A stretch of 15,159 bases of DNA from Bacteroidales bacterium (GTDB lineage Bacteria > Bacteroidota > Bacteroidia > Bacteroidales > VadinHA17), in the NCBI GenBank assembly GCA_016936695.1, contig JAFGXK010000239.1:1-15159 (forward strand). Reading direction: 5' to 3'. Numbering within the stretch: position 1 is the stretch's first letter; every line of letters starts with the position of its first letter. A model generated the notes under the pieces. That model was not told where the DNA came from. It searched no databases and saw only the letters and a program-made list of their open reading frames with translations. The translations under genes and the position numbers were made by a program. This document shows positions 6,671 through 14,595 of this stretch, one piece after another.

Positions 6671-7261
6671 TCAGTTCATATCGGGCGACTCCGGGAAATC
6701 GGCCCATACCCTGTATTTATTCTTAAGCGATCGAAGAACCCTTTTCCAGCTGTCGGATTCCCGGCTCTGCATGATTGCCTCAGGGTCCACTTTGGCGGTT
6801 ACCCACGAGTTTTCCTTAAGCTCCTTTTCAAGCTGGCCTGCCGACCAGCCGGAGTAACCGAGGAAGAATCTGATCTGACCGGGTTTTACAGAACCGGTCC
6901 TGATCAGGTTACGTATGCTGTCTATATCTCCTCCCCAGTAGATATTACCTTCAACCTTTATGCTGCCGGGGACGATATGGCCGAGATCATGAAGGTAATG
7001 CAGGGTGTCGGGTGACACCGGACCCCCCATATTAAGGTTTTCGTCCCATCCCTCAAAACCGGTCACTGCATCGCATAGTTTTATTTCGAGCTTCTTGTTA
7101 AGAATGAAGCCGACCGATCCTTTTGGGTTGTGATCGGTAAGATACACGATACTTCGATTGAAGAAGGTGTCAGGAAGAAAGGGCTCAGATATCAACACCT
7201 TTCCTTTCTCCGGTACCTTGTCTTCAGGTAAGATCGCAAAAAGATCAATTTTCGGTTCCAT
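6671..7261 (-). CDS. YqgE/AlgH family protein
   Basis: This is a 196-aa cytoplasmic protein of the YqgE/AlgH (DUF179) family. Visible signatures are GKVLISEPFL (20-29), FNRSIVYLTDH followed by GSVGFILNK (35-56), NMGGPVSPDTLHYLH near 77-91, YWGGD, and FFLGYSGWSAGQLE near 132-145. The length is normal for the family. AlgH was linked to alginate control in Pseudomonas, but the biochemical role is unknown, and nothing in the window adds one. No TAnnTTTG is seen just upstream in the AT-rich 7262-7340. Confidence 0.92.
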   Translation of the reverse strand: MEPKIDLFAILPEDKVPEKGKVLISEPFLPDTFFNRSIVYLTDHNPKGSVGFILNKKLEIKLCDAVTGFEGWDENLNMGGPVSPDTLHYLHDLGHIVPGSIKVEGNIYWGGDIDSIRNLIRTGSVKPGQIRFFLGYSGWSAGQLEKELKENSWVTAKVDPEAIMQSRESDSWKRVLRSLKNKYRVWADFPESPDMN

Positions 7262-7432
7262 AGTGTAAAGTTACCAAACACAAATTAAACATCAATAATA
7301 ATAAACAATAAAAATCATGCCAAATGTGATGTAAAAATAATGAGTGTCAGGAAAGTCCCGGCAACACAGGGGGAAAGCCCTTACCGTCAGCTTCAATTGC
7401 AGTCCGCACAACCGTGGAAGCTCTTAATGTTG

Positions 7433-7488
7433 CCGTCGGCTTCAGCCGACGGTTGAAACAACCCCCCGAGTCGTGGGGCTTCAGCCCC
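7433..7488. repeat. REP-like element: paired hairpins with TTCA loops
   Basis: CCGTCGGC-TTCA-GCCGACGG (7433-7452) is a perfect 8-bp hairpin. GGGGC-TTCA-GCCCC (7475-7488) is a 5-bp hairpin with the same loop and the shared core GGCTTCAGCC or GGGCTTCAGCCC. A CCCCCC run (7462-7467) could compete for the GGGG arm of the second stem. An AGCTTC/GAAGCT pair (7389-7394, 7417-7422) may belong to the same element. It looks like the short palindromic repeats scattered in many Bacteroidetes genomes, but only this copy is visible here. Confidence 0.6.
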
Positions 7489-7591
7489 CTACTTGCACCT
7501 ACTATGGGATTATACTGATCACAATCAGGTTGGTACAACCATTCATTAAAAAATTTTAAAGCAAAAAGATACATTTAATTAAATAATGTAA

Positions 7592-7599
7592 TACTTTTG
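7592..7599 (+). promoter_or_regulatory. Candidate -7 element for the PEPCK-like gene
   Basis: TACTTTTG fits TAnnTTTG, is embedded in an AT-rich stretch and lies 20 nt before the ATG at 7620. No clear -33 element is seen. Confidence 0.4.
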
Positions 7600-7619
7600 C
7601 CCGGTTTTCAATCAAAGAC

Positions 7620-9386
7620 ATGCAAAAAAGCACTTTACGGATCATAGGCAATAAAGCAGTTCTGAACATCCGGGAACGGATGTGCGAAACACCTGAAGAA
7701 ATGTTGTCGAGCGAAAAATTCAGGATGATTCTGGATCACTGTATCTGCTCGCTTAAATCTAAAGAATCGCCTCTCCTCTCCATTTTCGGAGGGCAGGCAA
7801 TTGATGAGGAATCGACCTGCGATCTGGTAAAAACTTTGTCACTGCTTGAGAAATATGAAAGTCAGGTTGTTCCTCATATCTTTGAAAAATCCGCAGTCTT
7901 CCTCAAAGAACTTCATGTTTTCAACAGTTTTGTCGAGTATCTCTACGACTACTGGCGTCATTTTGACAGGTTCATAATAAACGATTCCGAAGGTGACAGG
8001 CTCGACAAGCGTCCATACCGGACATTCCATGAAACCATTGAGCATCTTTCACACCTTGTCAGGGGTGTTTACAGGCGTATTCAGGAGAATATATCAGGGA
8101 CCCGTCCCACGGTTTACAGGCAGGTTCCAGCAGGTGCTGAGATGGCAGTAATCTCTCTTCCAAAGGAAATTAACTGGAAAGATGACAGATACAGCAAACT
8201 GAACGGGGTTCAGGTTATCAGACAGATACTTATCTATCCTCCGCTGGTGATCCAGCAGCCCATGAACAAAAGGACAGGCGATTTCAAGAAGATAGAACAG
8301 AATCCTGCCGATCTGGCAGACCTGAATCCGGTCGACTGGCTGTGCTTCCCTGCAAAAGTCGGGAAATACATAATAATGATCTATTTCCACCTGAACTTTT
8401 TTGAACTGGGTCTTTCACTTTGCAACCTCTTCCAGCTGGCGGAGGATTCTGACCTTGAGCGGCAGCCTGATGCAGTATTCTTCTACGGCGTCGGTGGCGG
8501 GAAACTCGACACACTTGCCTCCTATCCCACCGTCTTTTATCACGACAGAAGCAACGCAATGTTTGTGGGAGCGGTACCCGACAGGAATGAATTCGGGTAT
8601 TTCGGTTATCTGAAGAAGATGACACTCACACTCCATAATTCCCTGGTAATGGATGCCGGCAATATGCCGTTTCACGGGGCTATGGTTAAGATCCTTCTGC
8701 ACGGGGACAAAGAGGCCACAATTCTTATGATGGGCGACACCGGAGCGGGCAAATCGGAGACACTGGAGGCATTCAGGGTGCTTGGTGAGAAGGATATACG
8801 CGATCTCAGTATAATAGCTGACGACATGGGATCGATCGAGATTGACCCGGACGGGAATCCGGTCGGTTACGGTACCGAGACAGGAGCTTTTCTCAGGCTC
8901 GATGATCTTCAGTCGGGCTATGCCTATGGTCATCTCGACAGATCGATAATAATGAATCCCAGTCAGACCAATGCCAGGATAGTCTTCCCCGTAACGACCT
9001 TTGAAACAGTAATAAAAGGGCATAAAATCGACTATATCCTTTATGCAAACAACTACGAGGAGGTGGATGATGATCATCCTGTTATAGAGAGAATGGATTC
9101 GCCCGGAAAAGCCTATGAGATTTTCAGGAGCGGAGCAGTGATGAGCAAGGGAACAACTACCACGACCGGACTTGTTAATTCATATTTTGCCAATATATTC
9201 GGCCCTCCGGAGTACGTGGAACTCCATGATTCAATCGCCTGGAAATACTTTCAGACCTTCTTCAGCAAAGGAGTTTACGTTGGCCAGATGCGTACAAGGC
9301 TTGGAATTCCGGGTTATGAAGCATCAGGACCAAAGGCAGCTGCTGCAGAACTTCTACGCATTATTGATACAAGCAAACAGCGATAA
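7620..9386 (+). CDS. PEPCK-like P-loop enzyme of unknown role
   Basis: This is a 588-aa soluble protein. The C-terminal half reads as the PEP carboxykinase/HPr kinase fold. GYLKKM places Lys332-Lys333 where E. coli PckA has its KK pair; PFHGA gives His352, matching PckA His232. A P-loop GDTGAGKSE (372-380) follows, with the HPr-kinase-like SE ending, and then the metal-binding ADD at 400-402. NARIVFP around Arg453 and TTTTTGLVNSYFANIFG (512-528) also match the PckA order. These alignments are from memory. The first 300 residues or so are not recognised and do not resemble the PckA substrate domain. It may be a true PEP carboxykinase variant or a kinase with another substrate. It stands alone with its own promoter. 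Confidence 0.75.
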   Translation: MQKSTLRIIGNKAVLNIRERMCETPEEMLSSEKFRMILDHCICSLKSKESPLLSIFGGQAIDEESTCDLVKTLSLLEKYESQVVPHIFEKSAVFLKELHVFNSFVEYLYDYWRHFDRFIINDSEGDRLDKRPYRTFHETIEHLSHLVRGVYRRIQENISGTRPTVYRQVPAGAEMAVISLPKEINWKDDRYSKLNGVQVIRQILIYPPLVIQQPMNKRTGDFKKIEQNPADLADLNPVDWLCFPAKVGKYIIMIYFHLNFFELGLSLCNLFQLAEDSDLERQPDAVFFYGVGGGKLDTLASYPTVFYHDRSNAMFVGAVPDRNEFGYFGYLKKMTLTLHNSLVMDAGNMPFHGAMVKILLHGDKEATILMMGDTGAGKSETLEAFRVLGEKDIRDLSIIADDMGSIEIDPDGNPVGYGTETGAFLRLDDLQSGYAYGHLDRSIIMNPSQTNARIVFPVTTFETVIKGHKIDYILYANNYEEVDDDHPVIERMDSPGKAYEIFRSGAVMSKGTTTTTGLVNSYFANIFGPPEYVELHDSIAWKYFQTFFSKGVYVGQMRTRLGIPGYEASGPKAAAAELLRIIDTSKQR

Positions 9387-9401
9387 TCCGGTTGGCAATA
9401 A

Positions 9402-9474
9402 AAGGCGTTAAGGCGTTAAGGCGTCATGCCTTTATGCCTTCATGCCATCACGCCTTTACGCCTTTATGCCTTTT
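9402..9474. repeat. Octamer array forming a long hairpin between convergent genes
   Basis: Nine 8-bp units run end to end: AAGGCGTT twice, AAGGCGTC, then ATGCCTTT, ATGCCTTC, ATGCCATC, ACGCCTTT twice and ATGCCTTT. The first three are roughly inverted relative to the last six. The arms 9402-9424 and 9450-9472 pair over 23 positions with two T-T mismatches and one G-T wobble, around a 25-nt loop. It sits 15 nt after one stop codon and 2 nt before the other, and ends in TTTT on the + strand. It may act as a terminator for both genes (inference). Confidence 0.8.
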
Positions 9475-9475
9475 C

Positions 9476-11887
9476 TCACCACTTCCCCGGATCGGCTTCC
9501 TTCATCATCGCATAAACCTTATCAAAGATATCTTCAGCGCTGGGTTTTGAGAAATAATCCCCATCTGTTGTGTAAGCCGGCCTGTGTTCCTTGGCCGCCA
9601 GTGTTTTAGGAGGGGAGTCGAGATACTGATAACCTTCGTGTTTTTCGATCACTTCCTGCATCATGTAGGCTGTTGTTCCACCGGGTACATCCTCGTCAAC
9701 GAACAGAATCCTGCCGGTCTTCCTGAGTGAGTTTACAATGGTCCGGTTTGTGTCGAAAGGAACGAGTGTCTGAACATCAATAAGCTCGACGGAAATGCCA
9801 TGGGATGAGAGCTGTCCGGCAGCTTCCTGGGCAATTTTTACTGTCGATCCGTAAGTAACAAGGGTTACATCGGTTCCTTCCAAAAGTATCTCAGGGATCC
9901 CCAGTTCGATCCTGAATTCTCCCAGGTTATCCGGCATCTTCTCCTTGAGCCTGTAACCATTAAGCGGTTCAATTACTATTGCCGGATCCTGGCCCTGAAG
10001 CAGGGTGTTGTAGAATCCTGCCGCCCTGGTCATATCCCTGGGGGAGCATACATAGACACCCCTAACAGAATTAATAAGCATGCTCATCGGCGATCCGGAA
10101 TGCCAGATGCCTTCGAGCCTGTGTCCCCTGGTACTGATTATAAGCGGGGCTATCATCTTTCCCGCGGTCCTGTAGTGAGTTGTTGCCAGATCATCACTTA
10201 GTATCTGTATGGCATACATCAGGTAATCGAGGTACTGAATCTCTGCTATCGGCCTCATACCCCTGAGAGCCAGACCAATGCCCTGACCAAGGATTGTGGC
10301 CTCCCTGATGCCGGTATCACTTATCCTGAGTTCGCCGTATTTCTTCTGAAGTCCTTCGAGTGACTGGTTCACACCACCGATATTGCCTGTATCCTCTCCG
10401 AAAGTGACCAGGAGCGGATACTTCTCAAACAGTTTGTCATAGTTGTCCCTGAGTATCTGCCTTCCCGGGACCTCGGGTGAATTATCCGAATACTCCGGAG
10501 GAACCGGTTTGACATTCAGCACCGATGTTGACATTTCGTTATAGAGATTGGTATTATAGCTTCTTTCGGCATCCTTGTAGTTACGCCGTAGCCATCCCTG
10601 GAGTTCTTCCTTCAGATTGTCAGATTTGGTGCAGGTGCCGCATATATTTCTTAGTATCTTCCTGGCTGCCATAAAATTATCCTTTCTGATGGGATTTAGG
10701 ACCTTTGCCAGCTCATCGGCAATCTCGTCCACTGCTGCCTCTTTCACCTTTTCTGTGCATTTACACGAGCGATCGCGGATGATTTTAACCAGAGCATCCC
10801 GTTCTATCTGAATCGGATTCTGGAACATCTCCCAGGCTTTCTTCCTCGATTCCTTTGCTTCGGTCGCGGCTTCGGCAGAGATCAGTTCAAGTTCTTCACC
10901 TGTTGCAATATCTTCATTAATAATCCATTCACGCATCTTATTTATGGGATCGAATTCTTCTTCCCATTTGAGTCTCTCCTCACTTTTATAACGTTCGTGC
11001 GATCCCGATGTAGAATGGCCAAGCGGTTGGGTAACATCCTCGATATGGAATACAACCGGTTTATGATCGCGCCGGCATATTTCCACTCCCTCTTCATAAA
11101 GTATGATCAGTCCGGGATAATCCCATCCTTTACCCTTGAATATCTTCAATCCCGGTTTTCCCGGTTCGTCCTCGAATCCCCGGAGTACATCCGATATGCT
11201 TCCCTTGGTTGTCTGGTATTTTTTTGGAACGGATATTCCGTACCCGTCGTCGTAAACAGACAATGCCATCGGTACCTGAAGGACGCCCGCAGCATTTATT
11301 GTCTCCCAGAAATGACCTTCTGAAGTACTTGCATCGCCTATTGAGCCGAAAGCTACCTCATTACCCCTGACAGAGAGTGCAGAGTATTTATGAAGTTCCT
11401 TATTCTGCCTGAAAAGTTTTGATGCATAAGCAAGTCCAAGCAGGCGGGGCATCTGACCTGCGGTTGGCGAGATGTCGGAAGATGAGTTTTTCTGCTTTGT
11501 CAGGTCGCGCCATGTTCCGTCGGCATTTATATTGGGAACAGAAAAATGGTTATTGAAGACCCTGCCCTGGCTGCCGTAGTTCGTATCGGCATCGGTATTC
11601 CCGTAAAGCTGGTGGAAGAATTCAACTGAATCATACAGTCCCATTGCCATCATCCATGTCTGGTCGCGGTAGTAACCCGATCGCCAGTCGCCGTTCCTGA
11701 ATTGTCTTGCGAGTGCTATCTGTATCACCTCCTTGCCGTCACCGAAAATTCCGAATTTAGCCTTGCCAGTAAGCACTTCACGGCGGCCGAGCACGCTAAG
11801 GTTACGGCTCAAAACAGCCAGACGGTAATCTGCAAGTACGTTTTCCTTATTCCATTTATTCTCCGTTGAATTCTTCTTATTAGCCAT
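9476..11887 (-). CDS. Fused E1 alpha/beta 2-oxoacid dehydrogenase
   Basis: This 803-aa protein joins the thiamin-diphosphate-dependent E1 alpha and E1 beta chains of a pyruvate or branched-chain 2-oxoacid dehydrogenase, which decarboxylates the acid and acylates the lipoyl E2. Residues 1-350 are the alpha half. Its ThDP motif is GDA (184-186), 26 residues, then DD (213-214), where GDG...NN is usual. HSTSGSHERY (291-300) matches the loop phosphorylated in animal E1 alpha. A helical linker with CKC and CGTC pairs (375-419) leads to the beta half from about 475, with the catalytic-type Glu498 in FGEDTG and LEGIWHSGSP near 591-600. E2 and E3 are not in the window, so the substrate is undecided. 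Fused forms are common in Bacteroidetes. Confidence 0.93.
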   Translation of the reverse strand: MANKKNSTENKWNKENVLADYRLAVLSRNLSVLGRREVLTGKAKFGIFGDGKEVIQIALARQFRNGDWRSGYYRDQTWMMAMGLYDSVEFFHQLYGNTDADTNYGSQGRVFNNHFSVPNINADGTWRDLTKQKNSSSDISPTAGQMPRLLGLAYASKLFRQNKELHKYSALSVRGNEVAFGSIGDASTSEGHFWETINAAGVLQVPMALSVYDDGYGISVPKKYQTTKGSISDVLRGFEDEPGKPGLKIFKGKGWDYPGLIILYEEGVEICRRDHKPVVFHIEDVTQPLGHSTSGSHERYKSEERLKWEEEFDPINKMREWIINEDIATGEELELISAEAATEAKESRKKAWEMFQNPIQIERDALVKIIRDRSCKCTEKVKEAAVDEIADELAKVLNPIRKDNFMAARKILRNICGTCTKSDNLKEELQGWLRRNYKDAERSYNTNLYNEMSTSVLNVKPVPPEYSDNSPEVPGRQILRDNYDKLFEKYPLLVTFGEDTGNIGGVNQSLEGLQKKYGELRISDTGIREATILGQGIGLALRGMRPIAEIQYLDYLMYAIQILSDDLATTHYRTAGKMIAPLIISTRGHRLEGIWHSGSPMSMLINSVRGVYVCSPRDMTRAAGFYNTLLQGQDPAIVIEPLNGYRLKEKMPDNLGEFRIELGIPEILLEGTDVTLVTYGSTVKIAQEAAGQLSSHGISVELIDVQTLVPFDTNRTIVNSLRKTGRILFVDEDVPGGTTAYMMQEVIEKHEGYQYLDSPPKTLAAKEHRPAYTTDGDYFSKPSAEDIFDKVYAMMKEADPGKW

Positions 11888-11965
11888 GATTTTGTTACTG
11901 TTTTAATTTCAATAAGTAAACAAAGTAAATCTGAAGTTGTTTAATTAAAAGAGGTTAATTGGTGT

Positions 11966-11973
11966 TATCTTTG
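11966..11973 (+). promoter_or_regulatory. Candidate -7 element for the small membrane protein
   Basis: TATCTTTG fits TAnnTTTG and ends 13 nt before the ATG at 11987, giving a very short leader. A TTG at 11937-11939 is too far upstream (26 nt) for a normal -33 element. Confidence 0.4.
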
Positions 11974-11986
11974 AAATAAAAAGATC

Positions 11987-12214
11987 ATGTTCATAAAATT
12001 ACTCATAATAACTCTATTACTTGTTGTAGTATCAGGGATTTTCCTTGGCATAAGGATTTTGCTCAGGACAGACGGGAAGTTTCCGCAGTTTCATGTGGGG
12101 CACAACAAGGAGATGCGAAAGAGGGGAATTAAATGTGCACAAAGCACCGATACCGGGTGCACTCCCCTCAGCAATTCCGGATCATGTTCTGCCTGTGGGG
12201 CTATTGAGAAATGA
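11987..12214 (+). CDS. Small four-cysteine membrane protein, NqrM-like candidate
   Basis: This is a 75-aa protein with one N-terminal membrane segment (residues 3-26) and a short soluble tail carrying Cys50, Cys58, Cys67 and Cys70, the last two as CSAC. Relatives are annotated in Bacteroidetes as membrane or secreted proteins. NqrM (DUF539) of Vibrio is also a small one-helix protein with four cysteines, encoded beside apbE at the end of the nqr operon, and supplies iron for the NqrD/NqrE Fe site. Size, topology, cysteine count and location all fit an NqrM counterpart, but the sequence is not clearly the same family, and the gene points the opposite way. Its last 14 nt overlap the end of apbE. 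Confidence 0.75.
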   Translation: MFIKLLIITLLLVVVSGIFLGIRILLRTDGKFPQFHVGHNKEMRKRGIKCAQSTDTGCTPLSNSGSCSACGAIEK

Positions 12215-13262
12215 ATTTCTTAAGGTAAGCTGTGGACCAGGTCCGGAAGTTTCCTTTTTCATCTGAATAGATCAGAAAGGCATCATATTCGGGATGTTCT
12301 CCAAGGAATGCAATAGTCTGATCCTTCCCAATAACCATGCAGGCTGTTGCAATACCGTCGGCTGTGGCACAATCGTCTGCCAGGATGGTCGCACTCAGAA
12401 GCGTGTTGCGTGCCGGATAGCCTGTCCTCGGATCGATTGTATGAGAGTATTTCACCCCGTCCTCGACGTAGAATTTCCTGTAGTTGCCTGATGTTGCAAG
12501 CGACCGGTCCTTCATGCTTATAACGGCCTGAAGATTGTTTCCCGGCATATTGTTGTTATCCTCGGGGCGGTCAATTCCTATTCTCCACAATACGCCGTTT
12601 TTGTCGCCCTTTGCCCGGACCTCGCCGCCGATCTCCACCAGAGACTTCCTGATCCCCCTTGAATCCAGAAACTCGCTGACAACATCAACGGAGTAACCCT
12701 GGGCAATGGCATTGAAATCAAATTTTATGGCCGTATCGGTTTTAATCACTCTGTTGTTTTCCAGCCTCACCTTTTCCATTCCGATCAGCTTAAGCAATGA
12801 ATCAAGTTTTGATTCGGAAAAGTTACGATAGTCATCCGGACCAAAGCCCCAGGCTCTTGTAAGGGGTCCGATTGTAATATCAAATGCCCCTCCGCTCAGC
12901 CTTGAAATTTCAACCGATTTCCTGAAAGCCTCAGAGAAATACCGGTCGACCTGAACATCCTCATTCCTGTTGACTTTTGAGAGGATTGAGGAATCGACAT
13001 AAAGTGAAAGGGATAAGTCAAATTCCTTCAGGATCTTTTCAACCTCTGATTTCAGTTCCTGAGGATCAATGTTACCGTTATTTCCAAAGGTGACGCTGTA
13101 GGTTGTGCCCTGGGCAAATCCGCCGAAGTTATCGAAAGTTGTTGTTTTCCTGCATGACGGCGCCAGAAGCAGCAACAAAATCAGGATCAGTGCTTTCTGC
13201 CCTGTACTAATTATGGAAAATAAAATTCCTGCATGTTTTTCTGATGTCAGGGATGTTCTCAT
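12201..13262 (-). CDS. apbE: FAD:protein FMN transferase (lipoprotein)
   Basis: This 353-aa ApbE enzyme covalently attaches FMN, taken from FAD, to threonines of NqrB and NqrC in the Na+-NQR complex. It has a hydrophobic signal (about 23-34) ending in APSC, so Cys37 is a probable lipid anchor on the periplasmic side of a membrane. Family motifs are SGGAFDITIGPL (123-134), FDFNAIAQGYSVD (181-193, the usual GGIAKGYAVD region), EIGGEVRAKG (210-219), ATSGNYRKF (256-264), SHTIDPRTGYPA (273-284) and ADDCATADGIATA (295-307), the last two around the Mg/FAD site. It lies 61 nt after nqrF on the same strand, the usual position at the end of an nqr operon. Confidence 0.95.
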   Translation of the reverse strand: MRTSLTSEKHAGILFSIISTGQKALILILLLLLAPSCRKTTTFDNFGGFAQGTTYSVTFGNNGNIDPQELKSEVEKILKEFDLSLSLYVDSSILSKVNRNEDVQVDRYFSEAFRKSVEISRLSGGAFDITIGPLTRAWGFGPDDYRNFSESKLDSLLKLIGMEKVRLENNRVIKTDTAIKFDFNAIAQGYSVDVVSEFLDSRGIRKSLVEIGGEVRAKGDKNGVLWRIGIDRPEDNNNMPGNNLQAVISMKDRSLATSGNYRKFYVEDGVKYSHTIDPRTGYPARNTLLSATILADDCATADGIATACMVIGKDQTIAFLGEHPEYDAFLIYSDEKGNFRTWSTAYLKKFISQ

Positions 13263-13281
13263 AATTTATTATGTAGCTAAA

Positions 13282-13299
13282 GTCTCCTGTCTGGAGGAC
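13282..13299 (-). other. Small hairpin between nqrF and apbE
   Basis: On the minus strand GTC(C)TCC-AGACA-GGAGAC forms a 6-bp stem with one bulged C, followed by TTT. It could be a weak terminator or a processing site that lowers apbE expression relative to nqrF. Only the structure is seen. Confidence 0.3.
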
Positions 13300-13323
13300 A
13301 AATATTGAATGAGCAGACCGGGA

Positions 13324-14577
13324 TCAGACACCGAAGTCGTCAAATGAAATATTTTCTTCAGGCACACCCAGGCTGTCGAGCAGTTTAACGACTGCATTGT
13401 TCATTAAGGGAGGGCCGCAGAAATAGTATTCGATATCTTCCGGTTCCTCGTGCTTCGACAGGTAATTGTCGAGCAGAACCTTATGTATGAATCCGGTAAG
13501 GCCTGTCCAGTTATCTTCCGGAAGCGGTTCGGAAAGAGCCAGGTGGAATGTAAAATTGGGAAATTCCTTCTCTATTGCCCTGAATTCATCTTCATAGAAA
13601 ACTTCGCGGAGAGAGCGGGCGCCATACCAGTAAGTAACCTTGCGATTGGTTTTGAGGGTATGGAAGAGGTGGAAGATATGGGAGCGCAGCGGCGCCATTC
13701 CGGCTCCCCCGCCGATGTATACCATTTCGTTATTGGTTTTCTTTATATGAAAATCCCCGTAAGGACCTGATATTGAGACCTTATCGCCTGGTTTCCTGCA
13801 GAAGATATAGGAGGAGCAGATTCCCGGAGGGACATTCATGAATTGCTTTCTGGCTCCGTCGAATGGCGGAGTGGCAATCCTGATATTAAGCTTGATAAGA
13901 TTTTTTTCAGCGGGATAATTCGCCATCGAGTAAGCCCTGAAAGTCTCCTCTGTATTCTTAACCTTGAGATCCCACATAAGATATTTATCCCAATCGCTCT
14001 TGAAAGCGTCCTCAATAAGAATATCCCTGTAGGTCATCTCATATTTCGGAACATCAATCTGGATATATCCTCCCGGTTCAAATTCAAGGGATTCACCTTC
14101 GGGCAGTTTAACAACAAATTCCTTGATGAACGTCGCTACATTTCTGTTTGAAACCACTTCACATTCCCATTTCTTTATTCCGAGTATTGCTTCCGGAAGT
14201 TTGATTGTGAGGTCGTTTCTGACCTTCACCTGGCAACTAAGCCTCCAGTGTTCATTTTGTTCCTTTCTTGTAAAGAAGCCTGTCTCGGTGGGAAGGATGG
14301 CACCTCCTCCCTCCAGTATCTGACATCTGCACATTCCGCAGGTACCGCCGCCGCCGCAGGCTGATGGAAGGTAGATCCCGTTTGACGACAAAGTCATTAA
14401 AAGGTTTGAGCCGGGCGAAACAACCATATCGCGGTCGTTGATGTGAAGTGTTACATCTCCCTTAGGTATAAGTTTGTCCCTTGCAAAGAGGAGCATAACC
14501 ACCAGGAGCAGAATGATAAAAAGGAATACAATTATACTGTAAAAAAGTGTACCCAAAGTTGTAACTGCCAAAAGCAT
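13324..14577 (-). CDS. nqrF: Na+-translocating NADH:quinone reductase subunit F
   Basis: This 417-aa subunit is the NADH entry point of the sodium-pumping NADH:quinone oxidoreductase. It has one N-terminal membrane helix (residues 8-32). A [2Fe-2S] ferredoxin domain has Cys74, Cys80, Cys83 and Cys115 as ligands (ACGGGGTCGMC, then LSCQ). A ferredoxin-NADP reductase-like module follows, with the FAD motif RAYS (214-217), GPYGDF (271-276), the NADH motif GGGAGMAPLRS (289-299), CGPP (387-390) and the usual FDDFGV end. Length and order match Vibrio NqrF throughout. The gene begins 18 nt after nqrE, so both belong to one nqr operon, whose upstream members should lie past the right edge. Confidence 0.96.
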   Translation of the reverse strand: MLLAVTTLGTLFYSIIVFLFIILLLVVMLLFARDKLIPKGDVTLHINDRDMVVSPGSNLLMTLSSNGIYLPSACGGGGTCGMCRCQILEGGGAILPTETGFFTRKEQNEHWRLSCQVKVRNDLTIKLPEAILGIKKWECEVVSNRNVATFIKEFVVKLPEGESLEFEPGGYIQIDVPKYEMTYRDILIEDAFKSDWDKYLMWDLKVKNTEETFRAYSMANYPAEKNLIKLNIRIATPPFDGARKQFMNVPPGICSSYIFCRKPGDKVSISGPYGDFHIKKTNNEMVYIGGGAGMAPLRSHIFHLFHTLKTNRKVTYWYGARSLREVFYEDEFRAIEKEFPNFTFHLALSEPLPEDNWTGLTGFIHKVLLDNYLSKHEEPEDIEYYFCGPPLMNNAVVKLLDSLGVPEENISFDDFGV

Positions 14578-14595
14578 ATTGCGATATAATTAATT

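Larger units (their letters stand above)
7262..7619. other. 358-bp intergenic region between divergent genes
   Basis: This gap separates the YqgE gene (-) from the PEPCK-like gene (+). 7262-7340 is very AT-rich and should hold the YqgE promoter. 7341-7500 is GC-richer and carries the REP-like hairpins. 7515-7540 holds two small overlapping hairpins, CTGAT-CACA-ATCAG and GGTTG-GTA-CAACC. 7541-7619 is AT-rich with the -7 element of the next gene. I see no convincing gene here. Confidence 0.7.

Noticed and set aside
7347..7574. 75-aa minus-strand frame with RGLKPHDSGG and NRRLKPTATL
   Set aside because: It is the translation of the REP-like palindromes. Such peptides recur as false small genes in Bacteroidetes, and there is no promoter or homology to a real protein.
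8415..9077. 220-aa minus-strand frame inside the PEPCK-like gene
   Set aside because: It lies fully opposite a gene with well-conserved motifs, has no domain and is best explained as a shadow frame.
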